This document shows positions 17,166 to 25,955 of a stretch of 64,000 bases of DNA, piece after piece (positions within the stretch are counted from its first letter, which is position 1; each line of letters starts with the position of its first letter). Origin of the DNA: Rhodopseudomonas faecalis (GTDB lineage Bacteria; Pseudomonadota; Alphaproteobacteria; Rhizobiales; Xanthobacteraceae). Location: assembly GCF_003217325.1 (NCBI RefSeq), contig NZ_QJTI01000013.1:1-64000 (forward strand), in the 5' to 3' direction. The notes under the pieces were generated by a model that was given only the letters and a program-made list of their open reading frames with translations, had not been told where the DNA came from and ran no database searches. The position numbers and the translations under genes were made by a program.

Positions 17166-17876
17166 TCACCGCTTCGACCTCCGCCAAAATTCATCACGGG
17201 ATATCGTTTGTGCCAACGTGGGATGAATCGTCAGCCCACTATGTGAGTCCAACAAAGACCCTCGATCGTTTAGCCACGGTAGTCGCTTGTCGATCCCCGT
17301 CGTCAGTTCGTCGCTGGTTGTTTCGAGCCGAATCCGCTTGACGCCGATCGTCTCGGGGCGGACCAACTCGACGCTGGTGGGATCGCTTAGGTCGCGAAAC
17401 CGCACCATCCGCGGCCAGTCTTTGCGCGGGAGTTCGGCCTTGTAGTCGGCGAACCAGCCCCCCAGCTTGCCGACGGCCGCGACATGCGAATCCACATGCC
17501 CACGCCGCGTCTCGGGAAGGAAAGCCAACGTGACCATCGCCGATAGCGGCTGACAACCGCCGCAGATCTCGCGCAGAACAAAGATGGGGCCATCGGGCAG
17601 ATCGACCGTGACCGCCTCGCCGAGAAAGTCTCCGCCCCCAGCATGTTCTTCGGGCAGGATCTTGAGAGCCTTGTAAGCGCTGATTTCCATCACCGACGAG
17701 CCGGTCTTCAGTCCGTCGGGTGTCTCCACCTCGACGGTCATGCGGAAACGATAGCGTTTTGGAAACAGGAAACTGCAGCCGGCGACCGGCAATGCCAGAC
17801 CACCACTTGCTAACACGCCTAACAATCCTCGCCGTGTCACGCCTCTCGACTCGTCTGGATCAGTGCTGTTGCTCAC
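17166..17876 (-). CDS. Tat-type lipoprotein of unknown function
   Basis: 236 residues. The N terminus has a twin-arginine segment (TRRGLLGVLASG) and a lipobox LPVAGC with Cys about 34, so it should be exported by Tat and lipid-anchored. The mature part is mostly beta-rich, with a Cys pair in REICGGCQPLS. I recognise no enzyme family. It stands alone between repeats, facing away from the guaA relic. Confidence 0.75.
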   Translation of the reverse strand: MSNSTDPDESRGVTRRGLLGVLASGGLALPVAGCSFLFPKRYRFRMTVEVETPDGLKTGSSVMEISAYKALKILPEEHAGGGDFLGEAVTVDLPDGPIFVLREICGGCQPLSAMVTLAFLPETRRGHVDSHVAAVGKLGGWFADYKAELPRKDWPRMVRFRDLSDPTSVELVRPETIGVKRIRLETTSDELTTGIDKRLPWLNDRGSLLDSHSGLTIHPTLAQTISRDEFWRRSKR

Positions 17877-17908
17877 GTCGAAAACCTCAGCAAGTCGCCC
17901 GTAGCCCG

Positions 17909-18145
17909 TAGGGCGGGTTAGCCGAAGGCGTAACCCGCCGAATAACCGCAGGGCTTGTCCTCACGAAATGGCGGATGACGCTTCGCTCATCCGCCCTACG
18001 GGCTTGACCACCTGCGTGAAGTTCGCGAGCAGGGCCGGCGCGATCACGTCGACCATCCACCCGCCTTCATGGCAGTTTATGATTGACGCAACCGAAAGAT
18101 GCAATCAGTCCTATGGCGAGGAAAGCAAGTAGCCCGGATGAAGCG
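17909..18145. repeat. Bradyrhizobiaceae-type intergenic repeat, copy 2
   Basis: Near-copy of 93-359, with several small insertions and deletions relative to it. Both copies carry a GGATGA...TCATCC palindrome and an AGCCCGGATG(G)AGCGCAGCGC segment. The two copies flank the whole 17.5-kb left chromosomal block, and homologous recombination between them could delete it. Confidence 0.7.
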
Positions 18146-18163
18146 CAGCGCATGGTTTACGGC

Positions 18164-18189
18164 GGCGCAATACGCTTCGCTATTGCGCC
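18164..18189. repeat. REP-type hairpin
   Basis: GGCGCAATA (18164-18172) and TATTGCGCC (18181-18189) form a perfect 9-bp stem, a common Nitrobacteraceae palindrome. It follows the long repeat directly. Confidence 0.55.
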
Positions 18190-18204
18190 CTTTGAGCTTT
18201 GCCC

Positions 18205-18236
18205 ATGAAAAAAGCCCACCGAAACCGGTGGGCTTT
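18205..18236 (-). terminator. Rho-independent terminator originally downstream of guaA
   Basis: On the minus strand an 11-bp perfect stem (18226-18236 with 18211-18221, loop of four) is followed by a run of T. It lies about 40 bases beyond the guaA stop relic, in the correct orientation to end guaA transcription. Confidence 0.8.
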
Positions 18237-18272
18237 CGATTCATGTTCTGCCGTAACGAGTAGCGGGAGTGA

Positions 18273-18290
18273 TTACTCCCACTCAATTGT
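18273..18290 (-). other. guaA: guaA 3'-end relic, putative island attachment site
   Basis: On the minus strand these 18 bases read ACA ATT GAG TGG GAG TAA, that is T-I-E-W-E-stop, the conserved C terminus of GMP synthetase. An in-frame stop stands immediately upstream and no further GuaA homology follows. The terminator stands in its native place downstream. The guaA 3' end is a known insertion site for genomic islands. The reading is therefore that native DNA lies to the left, the island to the right, and the intact guaA with its rebuilt 3' end lies beyond the window. Confidence 0.65.
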
Positions 18291-18658
18291 TCAAAACCCA
18301 CCTAACATACTGATTTATCGTGGTCTTTTCTTGTTCGGCCCGCAGAAAGCCGACCCATGGGCCGTCAAAATCCTACACTATTGATCTTAAAGGGAAAATC
18401 GCGCCTAAAAATTTTTGATGGCTTCACCATCTATCGAGATCAGACGCTTCTTGGGCCCAGCCTGCGGCGACGTGTATGGCTTCATCGCGCACGAAGAAAG
18501 TACCATCACCGCCACATAGCATAACGCATTGTGCGAGCATTGCCTATTGCGTAGCTAGACCGTCCGATCTCGATGTTATCGCGCAACTCCAGGAGCACGA
18601 TCTCGACGGCCGGCACCCCCGATTCGGCCGATCAGGATTCTCCAAAGCAGTTCCGAGA
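18291..18658. other. AT-richer island edge without a recognisable gene
   Basis: This 368-bp stretch has lower GC than both sides and no supported reading frame. It is what would be expected of the non-coding attachment end of an island. No integrase is found here. Confidence 0.4.
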
Positions 18659-20622
18659 TCATTCCTCTTCAAGCCAATCGAATGGCACCAACGCGCGGTC
18701 GCGCCATTCCTCGGCCAAAATGACGTTGGGCAAATCGCCCCATACATCCTCGTCGGCATGGTCGAGCACGATGACCTGCAACCGATCCCGCGCAGCCGTT
18801 ACCTGCTCGCCCAGAAGTGCGAAGACTTTTCGCACAGCGACTACATCGTCATCACGCCAAGTCACAGGGTCCGCGCCGGTATCTCCAGCGGTCCGCCGCG
18901 GAAAATAGACCTGACTGGGTTGATCGTAGATCAGGAGACCCGGCACGGGATGATGCGGAAGGTCAAGGAAGAAGACCTGGAGGGCGAGCGTCAGAGCGAC
19001 GTGATAGGCCAGCCAGTTGGCGCCGCTGCCGATTTCCCATAGGTAGTCGTCGCGCGTGCCCCTGATGACCTTAACTGTGAGATCGGGGATCATGAGCCGT
19101 ACCGGCGCATCGGGCCACTCCGCATCTAGGTGGGGTATCAGGCGTCCGGTCGTCGCCTCGATACTGTCGACTGCATTGCGGAGCTTTCGTGCGATTTCGG
19201 TCTCAGAAACCTTGCGCTGTAGCTCGGCGATCTGTGCCTTGAGCGCGTCAATTTCCTGCCGCAGGTCGGCGGACTGGTCGGTGCGGTCGTATAGCTCGAG
19301 CGCCTGTTCCAGACGGCCAAGGAAGCGCTCCATACGGTCAAACCGGTCGATGGCCTGCTTGGCTGCCTTCGAATCCCGCTCGAGCACGCCGATCTCTCGG
19401 CGGATCTCGTTGAGCCGGACGAGCTGCGTTTCTGCCGCCGCGCGGAGACGAAGCACTTCGCGGTCCAGCGTGTCGGACACACTCGGATGGGTCTAAGCCG
19501 AACCTCAATCGAGGCGAGTGCGTCCGTGAGCTGGTCGATCTTCTGCTTGCCGCCGTTCGATATGAGCGCGACCGGCTCGCTCGCTTCAGCGTCCGTGGAA
19601 AGCTTTTGCAACCAGTCGGACAGCGCGAGGCGGTCGCGCTGAATACGGAGCGAGCTGCCGTAGATGTCGCTGCTTTCCAACAGGCGGCGCAGTTCGCTAA
19701 GACGCTGGCGATGCCGCGTCAGCTCGGTGGCAACCACGGTCTCTTCGGCTCGAAGCGCCTGGAGCCGATCGAGCGCGGTGTCGACACCGGCAAGGGTGGG
19801 ATGCGCGGCATCTCCGTTAGCTTCGACGACTCTGCGGAGCAGATCGACGATTTCCGGCCAGTCCGTCGGGATAATCTGGTCGGCCGACAACAATCCGAAT
19901 TCGATCGCCTGCCGGAGCCAGGATTGCGCCTCCATCCGCCATGCATTGGCGGCAGTCACCATAGCCTTTAGATCGTTCTCCCGCCGGCGCAGATTGCGCG
20001 ACAGCCGGTCCAACTCATACCGGGCCTGCAGGATGTCCGCCGTCACCGCCTGTAGGATGTAGGGGAAGATTGTCTTGAGCTTCTCGCGGTGCTCGGTCGT
20101 ATCGGCCTTGAAAAACATGACGTCGGGGTTGGCGACGATGTTTTGTGGCTGAAAGGTGAAGGCCATGAGATCGCGGAAGCTCGGCCGCGACTTGAAGTTC
20201 GAATCCGCCTCTGGCTCGAAATCGAGGTTGGTGAGACCCGCGAGCCGGTTGAGCATCGCTTTGACAACCTGCGTGGTAGTCCCTTTGTCCTCGATGTGTG
20301 CCGGGATTTCGACCTCGGCCCCCTCGATCATCACCATGTCGCTGGTGCTTTGCTTGTCGCCGGGTTCGCGCCGGGCCAGCAGCTTCTGCCCCTCGACCGT
20401 GTCGATGAGCACGCCGAACCAGCTACAATTCTCTCGGATAACACCGACCGGGATGGCGCATTTATCGGACGCCAAGCAGTAATCGATAATGGGGATCACG
20501 GCGGACTTGCCGGTCTTCGACGCGCCGCTAATAACGTTCACGACGCCCGGGTGGAACTCGACAATGCGTGGCTCGCCGTCGTGCCGGGGCCAGAGGATGA
20601 GTTTGCGCAGTTGAAAATACAT
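18659..20622 (-). pseudogene. DUF3732-type ABC-like ATPase of an ABC-3C defence system, frameshifted
   Basis: The N-terminal part (20622 down to about 19495) has a Walker A loop, SGASKTGKSAVIPIIDYCLA, near residue 35 and long coiled-coil sequence. The C-terminal part, in another frame (about 19480 to 18659), carries the rest of the coiled coil and a Walker B-like LQVIVLDHADED. DUF3732 proteins have about 640 residues, and the two pieces add up to that. Homology switches frame within about 20 bases near 19490, and a TAG blocks the second frame at 19490-19492. A one-base loss is the simplest cause; a sequencing error is possible. Such ATPases work with a middle component and an effector, both encoded upstream. 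Confidence 0.8.
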
Positions 20623-21131
20623 TAGAAATCCACCCTCAGCGTCGAGGCCACCTGCGCTAGACCGAGCCTGGAGAACCAGTAGCCGAGCTTATCGGCTGCC
20701 GCCGCAAATCCCTTCAGTCGTTCGGGCAATCTCGGTTTGGCGGCGTTGAGAAGATCGAGCGGATATCCGCGGAGCTGGGCTGTGTCGTAATCGATCCGAA
20801 CGAGCTTCGATGTCGCGGCCACGCCGATCGACTGAAGGCTGAGCGGCCGCAGTTGGATCGCGCGCCCATGAATGCCCATCAAGATTTCCCGCTCCTTTTC
20901 GAACTTCGCCGCGAACAGCGGCAGGCCTGACGCCTTTCGCGTTGATGCCACCTCATCGAACGTCTGCCGGTGCAGAAGCATCGGCAACACCAGGAACGCC
21001 AATGGGATCGGCGCCGCTTGGGCACCGTCTTCCTGATAGCCCAGCGTGAACTGCCAGATCAGATAAGCGCCGATCGCAGGATTCTGCACGATATCGAGTT
21101 CGGTGAGCCCTAAGGTGGATAAGGCCGTCAT
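20622..21131 (-). CDS. ABC-3C system middle component
   Basis: 169 residues from the ATG at 21131, which overlaps the stop of the effector gene (ATGA); its stop overlaps the ATPase start (TAATG). It resembles the small 'three-component ABC system middle component' proteins: an N-terminal NPAIGAYLIWQFTLGY segment, then PLAFLVLPMLLH and a region of charged helices. These are thought to bridge ATPase and effector. The identification depends partly on its place between the two partners. Confidence 0.8.
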   Translation of the reverse strand: MTALSTLGLTELDIVQNPAIGAYLIWQFTLGYQEDGAQAAPIPLAFLVLPMLLHRQTFDEVASTRKASGLPLFAAKFEKEREILMGIHGRAIQLRPLSLQSIGVAATSKLVRIDYDTAQLRGYPLDLLNAAKPRLPERLKGFAAAADKLGYWFSRLGLAQVASTLRVDF

Positions 21132-22312
21132 TCGCCATCCCCTTCCAGCAGCGTCAGATAATCGCCGTGCCAGCCAAGGCGACGACGATCGGCTAGGTCG
21201 TTGAAGCTGCCGTGAACGAAATGACTGGGAACCGCCCGCCCTTCGAGGGGGGCGACATGCTGAGCACACTGACGGTAAATCAGCCGGCCCTGGATCGCCG
21301 CCGACTTCTCTCCGTGCAGATCGGCGACGTCGCCTTTAGCAATGCCGTACTTCTTAAGGAGATCTTCGTCCCAACCGTCCAGGCTGCCGGAAAATATCTC
21401 GCCACGTTCGGCCCAATCGGCCTTGTCTGCCGAGGCGCGAAGATAGTCGCTGACGGCGCGAAGCCGGTCCTCTTCGGTCGCCTCGATGAGTTCGAGCTGC
21501 CGCACGAACACCGGCCGGGCCGCGGCGATGCCGGCGATCAGCGTGTCATCGGGCGACTCGCTGAGCGATGCCAGCAGGCCAGGCAGGTTGTTTTGGCGTA
21601 TGAAGGCATGGAAATCGCGGCGGAAGGCTTCCGCATCGAGGATGGGCTTTTCGCCCCGCTGGATTAGTCGATCCATCGCCTGTTTCGCTTGGCCGATGCC
21701 GGAGCGGACGATGATGTCGATATGGGCCTCGGCAATCGACGGTCGAAGACGATCCCTGATGCTTTCCAGTGGATCGTCCGCCTCCGCCTCCAGTTCGAAA
21801 TTCCGGAAGAGACCATGGCGATGGTCCTTGGGCGCATCGAGCAACGCCAACACCTTGGCCGCGCTAGCTGGCGGAGTCTTCTTCTTGTCGAGCTTCGCCT
21901 TGATGACGGCGAGTGTGGCATCAACCTCTTCGTCGGACGCGGCCGCGGAGAGCGCCTCCGCGAAGGCGCCTTTCTTCGCGGGCGTCACGTACAGCCGAAA
22001 AGTGGCGGATGCCGCCTGGCACTGCCCGGCATCAAGCATGACCCGCCAATTATCGAAGGCCTTCCAAAGGTCTTCGTCCCAGTCCGAAATGGGATTTTGC
22101 TTCAAGGCGCTCTTCGTCTGCTCAAGACAAACACTGCCATCGGCGTAATGGACTGAGACATCGTCTTGCAGCTCTAGAGCAACCTTGGCACCTTTGGGCG
22201 CGGTGAGCAGGTGATAGAACGCCCGTACGGGCTGAAGCGCAAAGCCGAGATATTGCCCCGGAGCACTATGCTTCGTTGGTTTTATCTCGACGTTCAAAAA
22301 GTCATGCCCCAC
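21128..22312 (-). CDS. ABC-3C effector with N-terminal Cap4-like dsDNA nuclease motif
   Basis: 394 residues starting at a GTG. Residues about 45-70 read ALELQDDVSVHYADG and then EQTKSA, which fits the E...D...(E/Q)xK arrangement of the restriction-endonuclease-fold nuclease of Cap4/DUF4297-type effectors (Glu47, Asp50/51, Glu64, Lys67). The remainder is helical, as in ABC-3C C-terminal partners that dock to the ATPase complex. It is the first gene of the three-gene operon. The expected role is DNA cleavage upon phage sensing. The motif is short, so the nuclease call is moderate and the system call is stronger. Confidence 0.75.
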   Translation of the reverse strand: MGHDFLNVEIKPTKHSAPGQYLGFALQPVRAFYHLLTAPKGAKVALELQDDVSVHYADGSVCLEQTKSALKQNPISDWDEDLWKAFDNWRVMLDAGQCQAASATFRLYVTPAKKGAFAEALSAAASDEEVDATLAVIKAKLDKKKTPPASAAKVLALLDAPKDHRHGLFRNFELEAEADDPLESIRDRLRPSIAEAHIDIIVRSGIGQAKQAMDRLIQRGEKPILDAEAFRRDFHAFIRQNNLPGLLASLSESPDDTLIAGIAAARPVFVRQLELIEATEEDRLRAVSDYLRASADKADWAERGEIFSGSLDGWDEDLLKKYGIAKGDVADLHGEKSAAIQGRLIYRQCAQHVAPLEGRAVPSHFVHGSFNDLADRRRLGWHGDYLTLLEGDGE

Positions 22313-22557
22313 TTCTTAACTGCGCCCCCGCTCGGTCGGATATATAGATAGTTAAGCCATAGCACGTTCCGCACAAGTGAGTTGTCAGATTCCGCGCACG
22401 GAGCCCGGTTGAGGACATCAGCATTGGCGTGAAGCCGGATCGCCGGTCGCGTCCATGAGCTTCTTCAGGAATCACCGAGGATCTCCGATCCACAACGTTG
22501 TCGTGAGCTCGGCCCTCCCTCCGAGTAAACAGCGGGAGGCTCCTCGTGCACGCCCTT

Positions 22558-22594
22558 GCATGTCAGAAAAAGATGCATTATTTTCTGACGCATG
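22558..22594 (+). promoter_or_regulatory. Inverted-repeat operator over the abiEi start (first AbiE)
   Basis: GTCAGAAAA (22562-22570) and TTTTCTGAC (22581-22589) are perfect 9-bp arms with a 10-bp AT-rich spacer. Matching CAT/ATG triplets lie outside them, and the right arm abuts the abiEi ATG at 22592. AbiEi proteins are known to bind inverted repeats at their own promoter. No ribosome site precedes the ATG, so the message may be leaderless. Confidence 0.65.
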
Positions 22595-23221
22595 AAGACG
22601 GTAGCCGCCTCTGTTCCTGACCGGGTCATGAAGCGCGTCCGCGCCAGCGGACGCGGCAGCGTCTTCACGCCCAGCGACTTCCTCACGGTTGCCGCTCGCC
22701 CGTCAGTCGATCAGGCCCTCTCCCGGCTGGTGAAGGGCGGACAGCTCCGCCGGCTTGCGCGTGGGCTCTACGACTTCCCCAAGCTGCACCCGAAGCTCGG
22801 GGCACTGTCCCCTGCGCCGGACGATGTCGCACACGCTCTTGCCCGGGAGACCGGCTCCCAGGTGCAGATCGCCGGCGCACGGGCAGCGAACGCGCTCGGC
22901 CTTTCGGCGCAGGTCCCGGCCCAAAGCACTTACCTGACCGATGGCCCGTCACGGCGCGTCGTGCTGGGAAACCGCGTCGTGGATCTTCGCCACGCCTCGC
23001 CCAAGCATCTAATCGCGCCCGGCAGCCCTGCCGGAACGGTGGTTCAGGCGCTTCGCCATGTCGGCCCCGTTCGGGCGGCTGACGTCGCGCAGGTCGCGGC
23101 GCGCCAGCTTTCGGCCAGCGACAAGAAGACGTTGGCCTCAACCGCTCTTCAAGCGCCTGCCTGGATGCGGCCCACGCTTGTTTCGATCGCCAACGCAGCG
23201 GTGGCCGATATCGATGGATGA
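22592..23221 (+). CDS. abiEi: AbiEi/DUF6088-type antitoxin and transcriptional repressor
   Basis: 209 residues with an N-terminal winged helix (GRGSVFTPSDFLTVAARPSVDQ... GGQLRRLARGLYDFPKL, about 20-70) and the helical C-terminal domain that neutralises AbiEii. It belongs to the DUF6088 branch of AbiEi. AbiE is a type IV-like toxin-antitoxin abortive-infection system: AbiEi represses the operon and counters the nucleotidyltransferase toxin. The gene overlaps abiEii by eight bases and lies behind a perfect inverted repeat. The stop TGA lies inside the abiEii start region, so translation is coupled. Confidence 0.88.
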   Translation: MKTVAASVPDRVMKRVRASGRGSVFTPSDFLTVAARPSVDQALSRLVKGGQLRRLARGLYDFPKLHPKLGALSPAPDDVAHALARETGSQVQIAGARAANALGLSAQVPAQSTYLTDGPSRRVVLGNRVVDLRHASPKHLIAPGSPAGTVVQALRHVGPVRAADVAQVAARQLSASDKKTLASTALQAPAWMRPTLVSIANAAVADIDG

Positions 23222-24251
23222 CGTCGCCCGTCTCCCTGCCGACGATCGCGCGGCTCTCTTCGGGGAGACCGGCGCCGGCCGGGGCGTCGCCGACACGATC
23301 ATCGAAAAGGACTTTTGGCTCTGCTGGAGCCTAAGGCGCCTGTTCGGTCTCCCGAAGGGCGCCACGGCCACCCTCGTCTTCAAGGGCGGCACGTCGCTCT
23401 CCAAGGCGTTCAATGCCATCCGCCGCTTCTCCGAGGACATCGACCTATCGTTCGACCGGGCAGAACTCGGATATACCGGCGAGCGCGATCCCGAAAAGGA
23501 AGGGATCAGCAGGAAGCAGGCGGCCCGGCTTATCGACGACCTGGTCGGCGACGTCGAGCGACACATCGCCGAGAAACTTCTCCCGGCGCTCCGCGCCGCG
23601 ATCGTCGAGCAGCTCGGCGAACCGACCAACGGCGAGTGGTCGTTGGAGATAGACGCTGCCGACGCCCAAACGGTCAACTTCCACTATCCGACTGCGCTAC
23701 CTGCCGCCGAATACGAAGGCATGGCCTACATCACCCCGCGGGTAAAATTCGAACTCGGCGCGCGCGGCGCCCCCTGGCCGATCGAAGAAAAGGTAATCAG
23801 TCCCTACGCGGCCCACGACTATCCGGACTTCTTCGCCGATCCCGACACCAGCGTGACCGTGCTGTCAGCGCGGCGCACCTTCTGGGAGAAGGCGACCGCG
23901 CTCCATGCGGAGGCGCATCGCCCGGCGCAATCACCGACGCCGCAGTATTTCTCTCGGCACTACTACGACCTCGCCATGCTCCTCGACACGGATGAGGGCC
24001 GAGCTGCCGTTGCCGACCTCGATCTGCTGGCGCAGGTCGCGCATCACAAAGCGACCTTTTTCCGCTCGAGCTGGGCCAGCTATGATACGGCTCAGCCAGG
24101 CACGATCCGGCTGACGCCGGACGACGCGCGCGTCAAAGACCTGAAGGCGGATTACCGGGCGATGGCGCCAATGATGTTTGACCAGACACCGCCATCGTTC
24201 GACGACATATTGGCGAAAATTGCCGCCCTTGAAGAAACGATCAACAGCTAA
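23214..24251 (+). CDS. abiEii: AbiEii nucleotidyltransferase toxin
   Basis: 345 residues from the ATG at 23214. The DNA-polymerase-beta-like nucleotidyltransferase core shows FKGGTSLSKAFNAI and then FSEDIDLSFD (the GGT...DxD triad). IIEKDFWLCWSL near residue 25 and the later FWEKATALHAEA are typical of DUF1814/AbiEii. The family transfers nucleotides to RNA (MenA/MenT relatives modify tRNA acceptor ends) and stops growth when unchecked. The antitoxin gene precedes it with overlap. The next gene follows in the same direction. Confidence 0.9.
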   Translation: MDDVARLPADDRAALFGETGAGRGVADTIIEKDFWLCWSLRRLFGLPKGATATLVFKGGTSLSKAFNAIRRFSEDIDLSFDRAELGYTGERDPEKEGISRKQAARLIDDLVGDVERHIAEKLLPALRAAIVEQLGEPTNGEWSLEIDAADAQTVNFHYPTALPAAEYEGMAYITPRVKFELGARGAPWPIEEKVISPYAAHDYPDFFADPDTSVTVLSARRTFWEKATALHAEAHRPAQSPTPQYFSRHYYDLAMLLDTDEGRAAVADLDLLAQVAHHKATFFRSSWASYDTAQPGTIRLTPDDARVKDLKADYRAMAPMMFDQTPPSFDDILAKIAALEETINS

Positions 24252-24353
24252 CTCAAGGCTGTCCGCTGGGGAGGAAGATCTATCAATTCGATTCGATCCA
24301 TTGACCTGCGTCTCATTGACGACCTCGTCGACTTCGTCCGGGGCCCGGGCTTC

Positions 24354-25160
24354 GTGCTGGATTTTTCCGACACCAGTTTTTCGGACTTCTTCGCCTCCGT
24401 ACTCAAGGTGAACATCGACGATCCGAAATACGCGGCCAACGGCGGATCGAAGGGCAAGCGCCTCCGCTATTTCCTCCAGACCTGCGATGACGCGACCGCT
24501 ATTCGCGCCCTGGAAGCGCTCTGGGAGCATCGCAGCGAGTATCTGGCCCGCTCCGGCGGCGCCGACCCCGTCGCCAATGCCGAGACACGCTACCAGGGCC
24601 TGATCAACCGCCTATCGGGTGGTGGTGTACCGTCGCGCCCTTCGGTAAGCCCCCAGTCTGTTCCCGTCGACCGCGCGGCGATCGCGAAGATCAAAGCGGA
24701 CTTGCTGCAGGTCACGGCCTTGACGCCGCATGCGCACGGCTATGCGTTCGAGGGATTCTTCGAACGACTATTCGACACCTTCGGATTGGCAGCGCGGGAG
24801 CCCTTCCGGTTGCGCGGCGCGCAGATCGACGGCAGCTTCCAGCTCGGAAGCGAGATCTACCTGCTCGAAGCCAAATGGCACGGCCAGCCGATCGGCGTCG
24901 CCGAGCTGCACACCTTCCACGGCAAGATCGAGCAGAAGGCGGCCTGGACCTGTGGTCTCTTCGTCAGCAACAGCGGCTTCACCGAGGACGGCCTCGCCGC
25001 CTTCGGACGCGGCAAGAGCGTCATCTGCATGGACGGCCTCGACCTCTATGAGATGCTCGACCGTGAACTCCCGCTCAATCAGGTTCTTGAACGCAAGGTC
25101 CGCCGCGCCGCTGAAACCGGCGCGCCGTTCATTCGCGTCCGCGACCTCTTTCCTCAGTGA
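24354..25160 (+). CDS. AbiJ-NTD-like / PD-(D/E)xK restriction endonuclease, true start probably further upstream
   Basis: From the GTG at 24354 the frame gives 268 residues. The N-terminal ~65 (LDFSDTSFSDFFASVL, GGSKGKRLRYFL) resemble the domain found at the head of AbiJ-like abortive-infection proteins. The C-terminal half is an Mrr-like nuclease with Glu133, Asp159 and the EAK of LLEAKW (172-174). The open frame runs back without a stop to the abiEii TAA at 24249-24251, and a strong GGGGAGGA lies at 24268-24275. That site is followed by in-frame ATC (24282) and ATT (24291) but no ATG, GTG or TTG, so a rare or mutated start is likely. It sits 15 bases before hamA. Confidence 0.8.
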   Translation: MLDFSDTSFSDFFASVLKVNIDDPKYAANGGSKGKRLRYFLQTCDDATAIRALEALWEHRSEYLARSGGADPVANAETRYQGLINRLSGGGVPSRPSVSPQSVPVDRAAIAKIKADLLQVTALTPHAHGYAFEGFFERLFDTFGLAAREPFRLRGAQIDGSFQLGSEIYLLEAKWHGQPIGVAELHTFHGKIEQKAAWTCGLFVSNSGFTEDGLAAFGRGKSVICMDGLDLYEMLDRELPLNQVLERKVRRAAETGAPFIRVRDLFPQ

Positions 25161-25175
25161 CCGGGAGGAACGAGG

Positions 25176-25955
25176 GTGGCGCAATTCAATGATTGGTGCA
25201 TTTCGGTCGACCAGCGGGTGGGCAATCATCACCGTCGAGTGATGACGGGCCAGGCCGCAAATCTTGCGGTCGGCATTCAGGCGACGGCGGCCATCGTGCC
25301 CGGGCACTACGCCTCGGAAGAACAGGTGGCGCGCGCACTCGCCCGGCTCGGCAAGCCTGCGGCCGCCGCGCTGATCGAGAGCAAGCTCCCGACCACCAAG
25401 CAGATCCGGTCTGGCGATCTCGGCGAGATCTACGCGACGGAGTGGATCGACGCCCATAGCGGCGGCTACCGCGCGCCGATCAAGCGGCTGCGCTGGAAAG
25501 ACCATCGCAACATGGCGATGCGGGGCGACGACGTGATCGGCATCCTGCAAGACCCGCAGTCGCAACGCCTCCAGTTCCTCAAGACGGAGGCGAAGAGTCG
25601 CGCCGCCTTGACAGCGCAGGTGCTGACCGAAGCCCGCGCGGGGCTGGATAAGGATGGCGGGCTGCCCTCGGCACACGCCCTGCACTTCATCTCGGCACGC
25701 CTGCTTGAGCTCGACAATCTGCCGCTGGCCGATGCGATCGACGACGCGCTCCTCAAGCACGGAATCCCGCCGCAGAGCGTCCGGCATCTGCTCTTCACAT
25801 TCTCTGGCAACGCCCCGGAGGCGCTCTTGGCCGCCTCCCTTCAGGCCTATCCTGGCCCCATCAATCAATGGGGTATCGGGCTTCGCGTGGATGGCCATGG
25901 CGCCTTTATCGGCGCAGTCTACGATCGAGTGATCGCCGATGCCAACAACCCCTGA
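25176..25955 (+). CDS. hamA: HamA, nuclease subunit of a Hachiman anti-phage system (DUF1837)
   Basis: 259 residues with the HamA C-terminal-domain pattern: SGDLGEIYATEW (Glu84), RGDDVIGI (Asp118/119) and TEAK (Glu138, Lys140), a PD-(D/E)xK arrangement. HamA is held by the HamB helicase and, on sensing damaged or phage DNA, degrades DNA non-specifically and causes abortive infection. The GTG at 25176 has GGGAGG eight bases upstream. It overlaps hamB by 17 bases. The large helicase behind it makes the Hachiman call secure. Confidence 0.9.
   Translation: MAQFNDWCISVDQRVGNHHRRVMTGQAANLAVGIQATAAIVPGHYASEEQVARALARLGKPAAAALIESKLPTTKQIRSGDLGEIYATEWIDAHSGGYRAPIKRLRWKDHRNMAMRGDDVIGILQDPQSQRLQFLKTEAKSRAALTAQVLTEARAGLDKDGGLPSAHALHFISARLLELDNLPLADAIDDALLKHGIPPQSVRHLLFTFSGNAPEALLAASLQAYPGPINQWGIGLRVDGHGAFIGAVYDRVIADANNP

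Noticed and set aside
19478-19500. Programmed frameshift in the DUF3732-type ATPase
   Set aside because: No slippery heptamer is present and a TAG blocks the second frame just upstream; a simple indel is more likely.
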